Assembly: GCA_016786725.1 (NCBI GenBank)
Contig: JAEUVU010000007.1
Location: 547,959 to 611,958 of the forward strand
Reading direction: 5' to 3'
Origin: Ferruginibacter sp.
Lineage (GTDB): Bacteria; Bacteroidota; Bacteroidia; Chitinophagales; Chitinophagaceae
DNA length: 64,000 nucleotides
The notes below the pieces were generated by a model. That model did not search any database, had not been told where the DNA came from, and saw only the letters and a program-made list of their open reading frames with translations. Below, in pieces: positions 17,912-27,005 of the stretch. A program made the position numbers and the translations under genes. Each line of letters starts with the position of its first letter. Position 1 is the stretch's first letter.

Positions 17912-17947
17912 AAAAAAAGCCTCACCGGAAGGGGGGGCTTTTTTATC
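17912..17947. terminator. Hairpin with A/T flanks between gldJ and murF
   Basis: AAAAAAAGCCTC and GGGGGGGCTTTTTT flank an accgga loop, giving an imperfect GC-rich stem with T runs on either strand. Read on the minus strand it can end or attenuate the gldJ transcript before murF. Confidence 0.65.
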
Positions 17948-17959
17948 ATTATAACAGAA

Positions 17960-19537
17960 TTACTTTTTCTTTTTCTTGCGTGAATTTTGTTTACGCTTGC
18001 CAAAAATATTTCCTTCTTTAAAACCAACCCCTTCGGGAGGCCCGAGGTAAGTTTGGGCACAACGGAAACCAACGGTACTGGCGGCTTGTGTTTCCTGCAT
18101 AAACCTGCGGGTGCCGGGCGATAGCCAATATGGTCTGTCATTCCAGCTGCCACCCTTAATAACTCTTGATGAATCATTGATCAAAGAGGTAATTCCATAG
18201 CCATAAAATACACCGCTTGAAGAGTCGCCATCGAGGTAATTGATCACGTCATTTTTTTGATAATTTGAACGGTTCTTAACTTCCTCATCAGAGATATCAA
18301 CTTTTTTCAGGCGACCCATACTGTCTCTTTCATACTCTCCGCCTGAGTTCTTATAATATTTCTGGAATTTATTACCACGGAAATAGTTGAAATCTTCTGC
18401 ATCAGTTGAGGTCATTGGCCTGTACACATCGCCAACCCACTCACTTACATTGCCACTCATATTATATAAACCAAATGCATTAGGATAAAAAGCCTTGATA
18501 TTACCAGGTATGGCGGCACGGTCATTCAAACCACCAGCTATACCCATATTATCTCCACCGCCCCTTTTGAAGTTGGCCAGGAATTTACCCTGCCAGGTTC
18601 CCCTACGGTTATCACGTAAACCATTAGGGTTATTGCTCCAAGAATATATTTGTTGATTTGAGAACAATTCCTCTCCTGATTTCTTCTCACTCTTACGTGG
18701 ACTTGGGTTTTGAGATAACATACCATAAGCTGCATATTCCCACTCAGCTTCGGTTGGTAAACGGTAACCCATATTCAGGATACCATCATCCATACGTACT
18801 GTAGAACGTGGCTTTCCGTTAACATCTTTTAAAGCTGATTTTTTTGGCTTATTTCTGCCCTGAATCATATCAGGTGCCATTAGATATGTTTCTGTGTTAA
18901 AAGACCCGTCCGCACCGGCGCCTTTCATTTCTCTTTTAATGGCATCTTTCTTAAGATAACCCTTGCTTTGCAGGTTCAGCTCATTTACACGGTCTGTTCT
19001 CCAGATACAAAAATCATGAGCCTGACGCCAGTTTACACCAACCACCGGGTAATAATTATATGAAGGAAAACGGAAATAATATTCTACATATGGCTCATTA
19101 TAGGCCAATTCCTCACGCCATACCAAAGTATCCGGCAGGGCCTTGTTAAGGATATTGGTATCGCCGGAAAAGGTATTTTCAAGCCAGTACAAATATTCAC
19201 GGTAGTGAACATTGGCGACTTCTGTTTCATCAATAAAAAAGGACGGTACGGTAATGCGGCGTGGCACATTATTCCAATCACCCATTACATCTTCATCCTT
19301 GGCGCCCATTACAAATGAACCGCCCTGAACAAATACCAGCCCCGGACCGGCTTTGGGATATTTAACCTTGGAAACATGAAAATTGCCCATGTTTTTATCA
19401 TCGTAGTTCCAGCCGGTTGCAGATGATTTGCTTTGTTTTTTGCCAAAAAGGCCACCCTTTTTACAGGCGCTTAAAGAAATGGCTGCTAATACCAGAATAA
19501 CAGCAGATTTACCGGAAAGTAATTTAGTCATGTTCAT
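17960..19537 (-). CDS. gldJ: Gliding motility / type IX secretion lipoprotein GldJ
   Basis: A 525-residue lipoprotein (lipobox LSAC, Cys25) of the formylglycine-generating-enzyme-like fold, anchored in the outer membrane facing the periplasm. GldJ and its relative GldK are needed for gliding and type IX secretion in the Flavobacterium model. The body starts GWNYDDKNMGNFHV, then PGLVFVQGGSFVMG, DWNNVPRRITVPSFFIDETE, YRLPTEAEWEYAAYG, AFGLYNMSGNVSEWVGDV and, near the end, VIKGGSWNDRPYWLSPG and STVGFRCAQTY. GWN...GLVFV and the murF neighbour favour GldJ over GldK. The C-terminus is a basic tail (RKKKKK). It diverges from porV across a 919-bp gap; porU, often next to these genes in flavobacteria, is not here. 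Confidence 0.88.
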   Translation of the reverse strand: MNMTKLLSGKSAVILVLAAISLSACKKGGLFGKKQSKSSATGWNYDDKNMGNFHVSKVKYPKAGPGLVFVQGGSFVMGAKDEDVMGDWNNVPRRITVPSFFIDETEVANVHYREYLYWLENTFSGDTNILNKALPDTLVWREELAYNEPYVEYYFRFPSYNYYPVVGVNWRQAHDFCIWRTDRVNELNLQSKGYLKKDAIKREMKGAGADGSFNTETYLMAPDMIQGRNKPKKSALKDVNGKPRSTVRMDDGILNMGYRLPTEAEWEYAAYGMLSQNPSPRKSEKKSGEELFSNQQIYSWSNNPNGLRDNRRGTWQGKFLANFKRGGGDNMGIAGGLNDRAAIPGNIKAFYPNAFGLYNMSGNVSEWVGDVYRPMTSTDAEDFNYFRGNKFQKYYKNSGGEYERDSMGRLKKVDISDEEVKNRSNYQKNDVINYLDGDSSSGVFYGYGITSLINDSSRVIKGGSWNDRPYWLSPGTRRFMQETQAASTVGFRCAQTYLGPPEGVGFKEGNIFGKRKQNSRKKKKK

Positions 19538-20456
19538 TCGTTTGTCGTAGTTGTTTAACGAAAGGTTTTCTTAATTATTGTATATGAGGTTGTACTGGCT
19601 GCGAATATAAAGACTTTGAACGAAATTGAAAGATTTACCGTTCTTTTTTTAAAGTTAAAATGTTAACAAAATATCTTTCTGAAAACAGCGCTGCAACTTT
19701 TACTGGTTATACATAAGGGCTTAAAACATGGTATGGGCATTCAAAGATTTTACTGTAACAACAACAATACAATCATTTAAACTGATTGTTCTGATCCGGA
19801 TTGTTCTTTACTTAATAAAAACAAATTAGCTTGACTGTATTATCTTTTTATGTACTTCTATTTATTAAGTTATACGGAATTTTGCCTGAATTTTTTAAAA
19901 CCCTCTGCCAGCGTTACTTTCAACTTTTCCAATTGCCATTTTTATTCTTCAGATTATCTTTTGAAAACAGAACCTGAACTGAGCGTAAAAAAATATTTTA
20001 TTTTTTTTTGGTTAATAAGAGCAAGTGTTATAAACTTGCATACAATAATGAATATACGATTGAAGACTCAGGGGGGATTGATTTTTTGCAGTACACAATT
20101 GCTAAGGTTTTTTATCAAGTGAAATAAAAATATCACAAATCCGTATTTTTACATTTCTCCGGAAAACGATAAATGAACCAGCCAGCAATAAACAAACAGA
20201 ACAGGCGTTGTTATGAGGTAGTTTTTGAATTTTATAGGGGAATGCAGATATTACAGATGAAATATTACCGAAAAACGGTATTGTTGTGTGGAGAAAAGCA
20301 ATTATCTTTGAAATTCGCCTGATTTTGAGTTTTTTTTAACAAGATTTTATAATTTAGTTGTTCATTTCAATAAAACTATTATTTTTACAACTCAATACAA
20401 CCATTAAACTTAACGCTTATAGAGGTAAGTCTACCTAACCAAGACAAACAAAACGC
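19538..20456. other. 919-bp AT-rich gap between divergent gldJ and porV
   Basis: No convincing gene. A 90-codon open frame at 19850-20122 (plus) has no recognisable domain, is rich in Phe/Tyr/Leu as AT-rich random sequence would be, and has no promoter box close by. The right end holds a well-formed promoter for porV. A short direct repeat GATTGTTCT occurs twice near 19781-19806. The gap must also carry the gldJ promoter, which I could not place with confidence. Confidence 0.6.
20358..20387 (+). promoter_or_regulatory. Putative porV promoter (-33 TTG, -7 TATTTTTA)
   Basis: TTG at 20358-20360, a 19-nt spacer, and TATTTTTA at 20380-20387, the last base differing from the TAnnTTTG consensus. 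Spacing fits the Bacteroidota primary-sigma pattern. The leader to the porV ATG would be about 65 nt. Confidence 0.6.
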
Positions 20457-21623
20457 ATGAAAAAAGTAACTTTGAAACTAACTGCCTTAGTTATGTTACT
20501 GGGAGGAACAATAACTGTATCTAACGCCCAGAACCAAATAAACGTTGTAACAACCGCTGTTCCGTTTTTACGTATTTCACCTGATGCCCGCAGTGGTGGT
20601 ATGGGAGATGTAGGTATTGCAACTGCACCTGATGCTAATGCAGCTTTCGCCAATATAGCCAGAACTCCATTTGCAACCAATAAAGTGGGTATTGCTGTTA
20701 ACTATACTCCATGGTTAAGAGATTTATCTGTTAATGATGTTTTTCTGGCATCTTTGGCAGGGTATTACAAAATAAGTGATGGTCAGGCTATTTCGCTGGG
20801 AATGAGATATTTTAAATTGGGAAGCATTCAATTTACTGATGCCCAGGGCGTAGATCTGCAAACTTACAATCCTAAAGAGTTTGCAATTGATCTGGGCTAC
20901 TCAAGAAAATTATCAAAGAAATTAGGTTTGGGTATAGCTATCAGGTATATCAATTCGAACCTGGCTCGTGGTACATTTAATAATGTAAACTACAAAGCCG
21001 GCTCTTCTGTAGCAGGTGACCTGCATTTATATCATCATGGAGCAAAGGAGAACGGGCAAGGTTTAAACTGGGGTCTTACACTTAGCAACCTTGGTTCTAA
21101 AATATCTTACTCCAGCGATGCCACTCAAAAAGATTATATACCTGCCAATCTTGGTTTAGGGTTGGCTTATACAAAAGTGTTTGATGAGTCTAACAAAATC
21201 ACATTTGCACTTGATGTAAACAAATTACTGGTGCCAACTGCTAAATTAGATTCAGTATCAGCAAGCGGTCAAAGGGTATCAACTGATGCTTCTCTTGCTA
21301 AGTACCGTGATCAAAGTGTACCAGGCAGCTGGATTAAATCTTTTGGCGAAGGTGGTGGAATCAACAACGAAATTCAGGAAGTTAATATTGCTGTAGGAGC
21401 CGAGTACTGGTATAACAACCAATTTGGTTTCCGTGCAGGTTATTTCTACGAAAATCCAAACAAAGGAAACAGAAAGTATTTCACAGTTGGTGCTGGTATT
21501 AAGTACAGCATTGCCGGTTTAAACTTCTCTTATGTTTTCCCAACCGGAAGCGGTACAAACCGTATACCTCTTTCAAATACATACCGTTTTGGGTTGGTGT
21601 TTGATATGGGTGGCGCAAAATAA
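20457..21623 (+). CDS. porV: Type IX secretion outer membrane protein PorV (LptO)
   Basis: A 388-residue outer membrane beta-barrel. PorV shuttles cargo proteins by their C-terminal domains from the translocon to the sortase PorU. Signal peptide ends at TVSNAQ; then VPFLRISPDARSGGMGDVGI and TAPDANAAFANIART, which is the usual N-terminal block of PorV, then barrel strands with alternating aromatic residues and a C-terminal strand ending TYRFGLVFDMGGAK. A good promoter lies upstream and a strong terminator downstream, so it is probably a single-gene unit. gldJ is the nearest neighbour on the left. The three type IX cargo proteins in this window are its probable clients. Confidence 0.92.
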   Translation: MKKVTLKLTALVMLLGGTITVSNAQNQINVVTTAVPFLRISPDARSGGMGDVGIATAPDANAAFANIARTPFATNKVGIAVNYTPWLRDLSVNDVFLASLAGYYKISDGQAISLGMRYFKLGSIQFTDAQGVDLQTYNPKEFAIDLGYSRKLSKKLGLGIAIRYINSNLARGTFNNVNYKAGSSVAGDLHLYHHGAKENGQGLNWGLTLSNLGSKISYSSDATQKDYIPANLGLGLAYTKVFDESNKITFALDVNKLLVPTAKLDSVSASGQRVSTDASLAKYRDQSVPGSWIKSFGEGGGINNEIQEVNIAVGAEYWYNNQFGFRAGYFYENPNKGNRKYFTVGAGIKYSIAGLNFSYVFPTGSGTNRIPLSNTYRFGLVFDMGGAK

Positions 21624-21640
21624 TTAACACAGCTTCTTAT

Positions 21641-21674
21641 AAAAAACGCTCCGGTCTTACCGGAGCGTTTTTTA
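21641..21674 (+). terminator. Strong Rho-independent terminator of porV
   Basis: AAAACGCTCCGG/CCGGAGCGTTTT, a perfect 12-bp stem with a TCTTA loop and T run. Confidence 0.9.
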
Positions 21675-21723
21675 TGTTTTTATAATCAATCAAAATGGCA
21701 GATATTTACACAATAAATTAAGT

Positions 21724-22203
21724 ATGGCATATAGAATTGGTTCGGGTGTTGATTATCACAGGTTAGTGGAAGGAAGAGATCTTTGGATAGGCGGAGTAAA
21801 AATCCCTCACACAAAAGGAGCTTTGGGGCATAGCGATGCAGATGTTTTATTGCACGCAATCTGTGATGCTATGCTTGGAGCACTGGCCCTCGGCGATATC
21901 GGGCTTCATTTCCCTGATTCGGATGATACATTTAAAGATATTGATAGTAAGATTTTGCTTAAAAAAACAACAGAACTTGTAGAAGCAAATGGCTATAAAG
22001 TAATTAATATTGACTCTACTCTTTGCCTTGAAAATCCTAAAATAAAGCCCTATGTTCAGCAAATGCAGGGAATTATTGCAGAAACCGTTCATGTAAAAGC
22101 TTCCGATGTTTCTGTTAAAGCTACAACAACAGAAAAATTAGGCCCCATAGGAAGGGAAGAAGGATTAAAAGCATATGCAACTGTGTTGCTGGAGTCAAAA
22201 TAA
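21724..22203 (+). CDS. ispF: 2-C-methyl-D-erythritol 2,4-cyclodiphosphate synthase
   Basis: A 159-residue enzyme of the non-mevalonate isoprenoid pathway, forming MEcPP with release of CMP; cytoplasmic trimer. The metal site is GSGVDYHRL (Asp and His) and GHSDADVLLHAICDAMLGA (His); DIGLHFPDSD and ATTTEKLGPIGREEG complete the family pattern. Length is normal. It precedes the type B-sorted protein gene by 11 nt, so the two may share a transcript, though no functional link is evident. Confidence 0.96.
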   Translation: MAYRIGSGVDYHRLVEGRDLWIGGVKIPHTKGALGHSDADVLLHAICDAMLGALALGDIGLHFPDSDDTFKDIDSKILLKKTTELVEANGYKVINIDSTLCLENPKIKPYVQQMQGIIAETVHVKASDVSVKATTTEKLGPIGREEGLKAYATVLLESK

Positions 22204-22214
22204 ATAAGTACATA

Positions 22215-24305
22215 TTGAAAAAACATATCCTGATATTCTGGTTTTTAATTTGTGGTTTTTTTGGCTTTGCACAAAAGCAGGCAAACATATGGTATTTTGG
22301 AAATCGGGCGGGGTTAGATTTTAACCAGGTGCCGCCACAGCCATTAAGTAACGGTAATTTAAATTCTGTAGAAGGTACAGCCAGCATTGCTGATAATAAT
22401 GGTAAATTACTTTTTTATACAAATGGCGTTTCCATCATGAACAGAAAGCATATGCTGATGAAAAATGGTGGAGCACTTGCAGGACATACCAGCAGTACTA
22501 ATAATACTGTAATAGTTCCCTTGCCAGGAAGTGACAGTATCTATTATGTTTTTACAACCGGCGCCGCCGATGAAACCGTTCAGCAATTTCAATACAATAT
22601 TGTTAACATGAGGGGTGATAATGGATTTGGTGAGGTTGAACCTGGAGGTAGGAATGCCTTTATTGAAGACAAAGTATTTGAAAAGCTTGCTGCAGTAAAA
22701 CATTGCAATAACAAAGACACCTGGATAGTAGTTCATAAGTGGAACAGCGATGAATATCATGCTTACCTGCTTACTGCGACAGGCTTGAATCCTGTTCCGG
22801 TAATTAGCCATACAGGACTTACGATTGGAGGAGCGTTTGAACTCAACGAGCTCGGAACCTTAAAATTTTCAGCTAAAGGCTCAAAATTTGTTGCTGTTCA
22901 TTCTTTGGAGAATGATTGTGTGGAGATAATGGACTTTGATAACACAACCGGTTTACTTTCAAATCCTATCGTGATACGCCCCAATCCAACGCCTATTACT
23001 TTGGGAGTATATGGCGCTGAGTTTTCTCCTGATGGGCGATTACTTTATGTAACATCAAATGATTATGAAGGCCAGACGGCTACTTTATTTCAATTTGATA
23101 TTACATCAAATGTTGCCGCCACTATTGAAGCCTCAAAGCAGGTCATTCATCAAAATCATACTTATTTAATGGGAAATCTGCAAACAGGCCCGGACCAGAA
23201 AATTTATCTGGCTATGTTTAATGATACCTCTATCTCGGTAATTGAAGACCCAAATACATATGCAACAGGTTGCAATTTTGTTTATAATAAAATATTTCTC
23301 GGACTAGCTGGTAACCTGACACCGCTTCAATACGGTTTACCAACTTTTGTGCAAAGCTATTTCGACACGGCTTCTAATCCTTACGATTTTACCAGGTTGC
23401 CCGGCAATTGTTTAAACCCTGCTGTTACCTTTAAAATAAACAGGCTGAGTGGTATAGATTCAGTTAAATGGTTTTTTGGAGATTTGGGGCAATCACAGTT
23501 ATTGCAGCCAACGCATACTTATGCAACTCCCGGTTTTTATGACGTAAAACTTATTGTTTACAAGATTGACTGCTCCGGCTTAAATGATACAATCATCAGG
23601 AAAATATGGATTGCAGATTCAGATAAATTTTTAGGAACGGATACATCAAGTTGCAATGCATTAAAACTTGACATAGGCGTTGAAGAGATTTTTGGGGTAA
23701 ATTATCTATGGAATACCGGTTCCACTGATAATAAAATAACCACATCAGGTTTTGGAGATTATTGGCTGGAACTGGATCAGAATGGCTGTAAAATCAGAGA
23801 TACAGTAAGTGTATTGCCAAGGGCAAAGCCTGTGGTATATCTGGGGCCGGATACCAGCGTTTGCAGAAATAAGTCTGTTGTTTTGAATGCCGGATTTTTT
23901 GATACCTACTTATGGAGTACCGGGGAAACAACTTCTTCAGTTTCAGTTAATCAAACAGGAACTTACAGTGTTACTGTAACACAAGCCGGTTGCGAAGCTT
24001 CTGATACGGTAGTTGTTAAACCGGGCGATTGTGATGTGTATATACCCTCTGCCTTTACACCCAATAACGATAATTTAAATGATGATTTTGGGGTTGTTGA
24101 AAATACGACGCTGCAATATTATTCTATGCAGATATTCAGCAATTGGGGCCTGTTGATCTTTGGCAGTAACGATGTTACCAAAAAATGGGATGGCACTTAT
24201 AAAGGCAAAAAAATGCCCAATGGCGCTTACATATGGATATTGAATTACACAAATATCCGGGGAAGAAAGTTTTATGAACAGGGTACCGTTATGCTTCTGC
24301 GATAA
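22215..24305 (+). CDS. Secreted beta-propeller/PKD protein with type B (CHU_C) sorting domain
   Basis: A 696-residue exported protein. It starts with TTG at 22215: no in-frame ATG is available and [19 protein letters not shown] is a clear signal peptide. The first 400 residues look like a beta-propeller of WD40/lactonase type ([34 protein letters not shown]). A PKD domain follows ([12 protein letters not shown] ... [15 protein letters not shown]), then two Ig-like repeats each containing YLWNTGS/YLWSTGE. The C-terminal domain of about 90 residues ([18 protein letters not shown] ... [11 protein letters not shown]) is the type B sorting signal also called gliding motility-associated. Type B cargo usually depends on a PorP/SprF protein. 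The role at the surface, perhaps adhesion, is inference. Confidence 0.9.
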   Translation: MKKHILIFWFLICGFFGFAQKQANIWYFGNRAGLDFNQVPPQPLSNGNLNSVEGTASIADNNGKLLFYTNGVSIMNRKHMLMKNGGALAGHTSSTNNTVIVPLPGSDSIYYVFTTGAADETVQQFQYNIVNMRGDNGFGEVEPGGRNAFIEDKVFEKLAAVKHCNNKDTWIVVHKWNSDEYHAYLLTATGLNPVPVISHTGLTIGGAFELNELGTLKFSAKGSKFVAVHSLENDCVEIMDFDNTTGLLSNPIVIRPNPTPITLGVYGAEFSPDGRLLYVTSNDYEGQTATLFQFDITSNVAATIEASKQVIHQNHTYLMGNLQTGPDQKIYLAMFNDTSISVIEDPNTYATGCNFVYNKIFLGLAGNLTPLQYGLPTFVQSYFDTASNPYDFTRLPGNCLNPAVTFKINRLSGIDSVKWFFGDLGQSQLLQPTHTYATPGFYDVKLIVYKIDCSGLNDTIIRKIWIADSDKFLGTDTSSCNALKLDIGVEEIFGVNYLWNTGSTDNKITTSGFGDYWLELDQNGCKIRDTVSVLPRAKPVVYLGPDTSVCRNKSVVLNAGFFDTYLWSTGETTSSVSVNQTGTYSVTVTQAGCEASDTVVVKPGDCDVYIPSAFTPNNDNLNDDFGVVENTTLQYYSMQIFSNWGLLIFGSNDVTKKWDGTYKGKKMPNGAYIWILNYTNIRGRKFYEQGTVMLLR

Positions 24306-24351
24306 AGTATTTCCTCAAACCTTTAGTTGCACAACTTACTTTTTACATCAT

Positions 24352-24359
24352 TAACTTTG
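24352..24359 (+). promoter_or_regulatory. Putative -7 promoter box, 5 nt from the dut start
   Basis: TAACTTTG matches TAnnTTTG exactly and is followed by CTGCC and the dut ATG. A TTG lies 22 nt upstream of the box. A start about 4 nt past the box would make the mRNA leaderless or nearly so. Confidence 0.55.
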
Positions 24360-24364
24360 CTGCC

Positions 24365-24808
24365 ATGCAAACTGTTCAGGTCAATATAGTAAATACATCC
24401 TCCAACCCTTTACCTGCTTATGCAACAGAAGGTTCGGCCGGGATGGATTTGAGGGCCAACCTTGCAGCATCAATAACATTACAGCCTTTTGAACGACACC
24501 TAATACCTACCGGGTTATTTATCGAATTACCACCAGGCTATGAGGCTCAGGTACGCCCCAGAAGCGGGATGGCTCTGAAACAAGGCATAACCTGCTTAAA
24601 TTCCCCGGGTACTGTTGACTCGGATTACAGGGGAGAGATAAAAATTATTTTGATTAATTTAAGTAATACAACCCAGGTAATAAATCATGGAGACAGGATT
24701 GCCCAAATGATTATTGCCAGAACTGAAAGGGCAGAATTAAATGAGGTACAGCAATTGCAGGTATCCCTGCGTGGTGCAGGAGGTTTTGGCCATACTGGGA
24801 TTGATTAA
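24365..24808 (+). CDS. dut: Deoxyuridine 5'-triphosphate nucleotidohydrolase
   Basis: A 147-residue trimeric dUTPase that cleaves dUTP to dUMP and pyrophosphate, keeping uracil out of DNA. The five family motifs are in order: [44 protein letters not shown], and the C-terminal arm [10 protein letters not shown] that closes on the substrate. Length is normal. The DUF4292 lipoprotein gene follows 17 nt after its stop, and then the EnvC-like gene, an order I recall as common in Bacteroidota. Confidence 0.97.
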   Translation: MQTVQVNIVNTSSNPLPAYATEGSAGMDLRANLAASITLQPFERHLIPTGLFIELPPGYEAQVRPRSGMALKQGITCLNSPGTVDSDYRGEIKIILINLSNTTQVINHGDRIAQMIIARTERAELNEVQQLQVSLRGAGGFGHTGID

Positions 24809-24825
24809 AAACAACTTAAAAACCA

Positions 24826-25647
24826 ATGAAGTATATAAGTACAGTGTTCTTATTTTTTTTAATGGCGGGTTTAACCCAAAGCTGTAAAACTGTAAAGCAG
24901 ATAAACAAAGCCATTGCTCCTAAAGACAGTACCTCAGTAGTAGTAATTGATCAGTCAAAAGCCGATTCGATACTGATGGTGAAAAAAACACTGGAAAATC
25001 TTAAGCATAATTACATTGATTTTAAAACATTCAGTGCTAAAATCAAAGTAGATTATCAGGATAATAAAGGAAAGCAACCCGATGTAACAGCAATTGTGAG
25101 AATTATAAAAGACAGTGCCATCTGGATATCACTTACGGCTTCGATATTGAATATTGAAATATACAGGGTACTGATAAAAAAAGACAGTGTTATACTTTTG
25201 AATAAGCAGGATAAAGAAGTGCAATACCGGTCCATAGATTATTTGCAGGAGGTAACTGAGATACCATTTGATTATAAAACACTGGAAGACCTGCTGATAG
25301 GCAACCCTGTATTTATTGACAGTAATATTGTTTATTATAAAAAAACTGATAACCAGATACTTTTTTCGATGGTTGGGGGGTATTTTAAAAACCTGCTTAC
25401 ACTTTCATCAGATAATTATTTTTTAACGCACAGTAAACTGGATGATGTGGATATTGCCAGGAGCCGTACTGCCGATCTTACCTATGCTGATTATGAAAAT
25501 AAAACAGGGTATAATTTTTCAACCTATAGAGAAATAACAGTCTCTGAAAAAAACAGGCTCGACATAAGGCTTAACTATAAACAGTATGAGTTTAACAAAG
25601 AATTGTCAGTTTCCTTCAACATACCAAAAAATTATATTCCAAAGTAA
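24826..25647 (+). CDS. DUF4292 lipoprotein
   Basis: A 273-residue lipoprotein (lipobox LTQSC, Cys20). The body resembles the beta-sheet, lipid-binding fold of the LolA/LolB type, with YIDFKTFSAKIKVDYQ early and repeated charged beta strands, for example VRIIKDSAIWISLTASI and IDYLQEVTEIPFDYKTLEDL. DUF4292 members are conserved in Bacteroidota and are thought to act in envelope lipid or lipoprotein handling, but no activity is proven. It is 17 nt after dut and 57 nt before the EnvC-like gene on the same strand, which supports an envelope role. Confidence 0.82.
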   Translation: MKYISTVFLFFLMAGLTQSCKTVKQINKAIAPKDSTSVVVIDQSKADSILMVKKTLENLKHNYIDFKTFSAKIKVDYQDNKGKQPDVTAIVRIIKDSAIWISLTASILNIEIYRVLIKKDSVILLNKQDKEVQYRSIDYLQEVTEIPFDYKTLEDLLIGNPVFIDSNIVYYKKTDNQILFSMVGGYFKNLLTLSSDNYFLTHSKLDDVDIARSRTADLTYADYENKTGYNFSTYREITVSEKNRLDIRLNYKQYEFNKELSVSFNIPKNYIPK

Positions 25648-25704
25648 GCGTTATTTTTAAATTTGTAATTACCAGTATTTTATTGAGTTAATAAAATTAT
25701 CAGC

Positions 25705-27003
25705 ATGATCAGATTCTTTTTTAATGTAATCATTTTCACCTTTATGAGCTTAGCAATACAGGCACAGGAAACCCGTGAAGAACTGGAGAGGCAAAGAGCT
25801 GCGTTAAAAAAGGAAATGGAAAAAACACAAAAAATGCTGAACAGCAACAAGGCCAAAACCAAAGAAAACCTGGTAAAATGGAAATTGATCAATGATAAAC
25901 TGAACCTGCAAAACAGGCTAATTGACAATATTGGGAAAGACATTAGCTTACTGGACAAAAATATTACCACAAACCAAAAGGAAATTAACCGCTATAACAA
26001 GCTGCTGGATACCTTGAAAGAAGAGTACGCAAAAAGCATGGTGTATGCATACAAAAACAGGAACAGCTATGATTTTTTAAGTTTTATTTTTTCTGCAGCA
26101 AGTTTTAATGATGCTATAAAGCGCATTGCCTACCTGAAATATTACAGGGATTACCGGGAAAAGCAGGGAGAGAATATTTTACGAACGCAGGAACTGCGTA
26201 AGCAAAAAGTGAACGAGCTGGGAAGCATCAAAGAGAAAAAGAACGAAGTACTGCAGATTAAAGACAAAGAAGTAACCGCACTGGAAGTGCAGAAAGCTGA
26301 AAAAGATAAAATTGTGAACGACCTTAAAAAAGAGGGTAAGCAATTAAATAACCAGCTTGCAGCGTTTAAAAAGCAAAATGCAAAAGTGGAAAGGGCCATA
26401 GCTGCAGCAATTAAAAAAGCAAGAGATGATGCCAATAAAGCTGCCCTGAAAAAAGCCAAGGAGGATGCAGCAAACCTGGCAGCTTCAAAAACCAACGCAA
26501 CCGTTAAAACGAATACCGAAAAAACAACACCTGCAAAAGTCATTACACCGGCAAAAGCACCCGAAAGCATTTTATTAAATGCCGGTAATATTGCATTAAA
26601 TGAAAGCTTTAAAAAAAGCCGTGGAATGTTGCCCTGGCCTGTTGATAAAGGCATAACCATTTTACATTATGGCCGTAATCAACTGCAAAGCGGTACCATT
26701 ATGGATGTTACTGGTATTACTGTAGCAACAGATATCGGCAGTAGCGTAAAGGCTATTTTTGACGGCGTTGTTTCAAGCGTGGTTTTTGTAGAAGATATGG
26801 AGGTAGTTATTATACAGCATGGCGAATACTTCAGCACATACAGTAACCTGGGCAGTGTTTCAGTAAAAGCAGGGCAAAATGTAAAAACAGGCCAGGTTAT
26901 TGGCAAGGCTGCCGCTAATCTTGACGGTACCGGCGCCATTGATCTTTATATCAATGATGCAAAAGGAGCTAACATTGACCCGGAAAAGTGGTTGAAAAGA
27001 TAG
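25705..27003 (+). CDS. EnvC-like murein hydrolase activator with degenerate LytM domain
   Basis: A 432-residue exported protein. Signal peptide to about 22 (SLAIQAQE), then a coiled coil of about 230 residues with heptad-like Lys/Glu/Leu content, a Lys/Ala/Thr linker, and a C-terminal LytM (M23) domain from about 310 (RGMLPWPVDKG). In an active M23 enzyme the zinc ligands are a His in the HxGxD region and a later HxH; here these places read GITVATDIGSSV and HGEYFSTYSNL, so ligands are lost. This is as in E. coli EnvC, which activates amidases rather than cutting peptidoglycan. It ends 2 nt from the convergent bshA stop. Confidence 0.88.
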   Translation: MIRFFFNVIIFTFMSLAIQAQETREELERQRAALKKEMEKTQKMLNSNKAKTKENLVKWKLINDKLNLQNRLIDNIGKDISLLDKNITTNQKEINRYNKLLDTLKEEYAKSMVYAYKNRNSYDFLSFIFSAASFNDAIKRIAYLKYYRDYREKQGENILRTQELRKQKVNELGSIKEKKNEVLQIKDKEVTALEVQKAEKDKIVNDLKKEGKQLNNQLAAFKKQNAKVERAIAAAIKKARDDANKAALKKAKEDAANLAASKTNATVKTNTEKTTPAKVITPAKAPESILLNAGNIALNESFKKSRGMLPWPVDKGITILHYGRNQLQSGTIMDVTGITVATDIGSSVKAIFDGVVSSVVFVEDMEVVIIQHGEYFSTYSNLGSVSVKAGQNVKTGQVIGKAAANLDGTGAIDLYINDAKGANIDPEKWLKR

Positions 27004-27005
27004 TG

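Noticed and set aside
19850..20122. A 90-codon open frame in the gldJ-porV gap
   Set aside because: No domain, no promoter box near the start, composition as expected from AT-rich random DNA.
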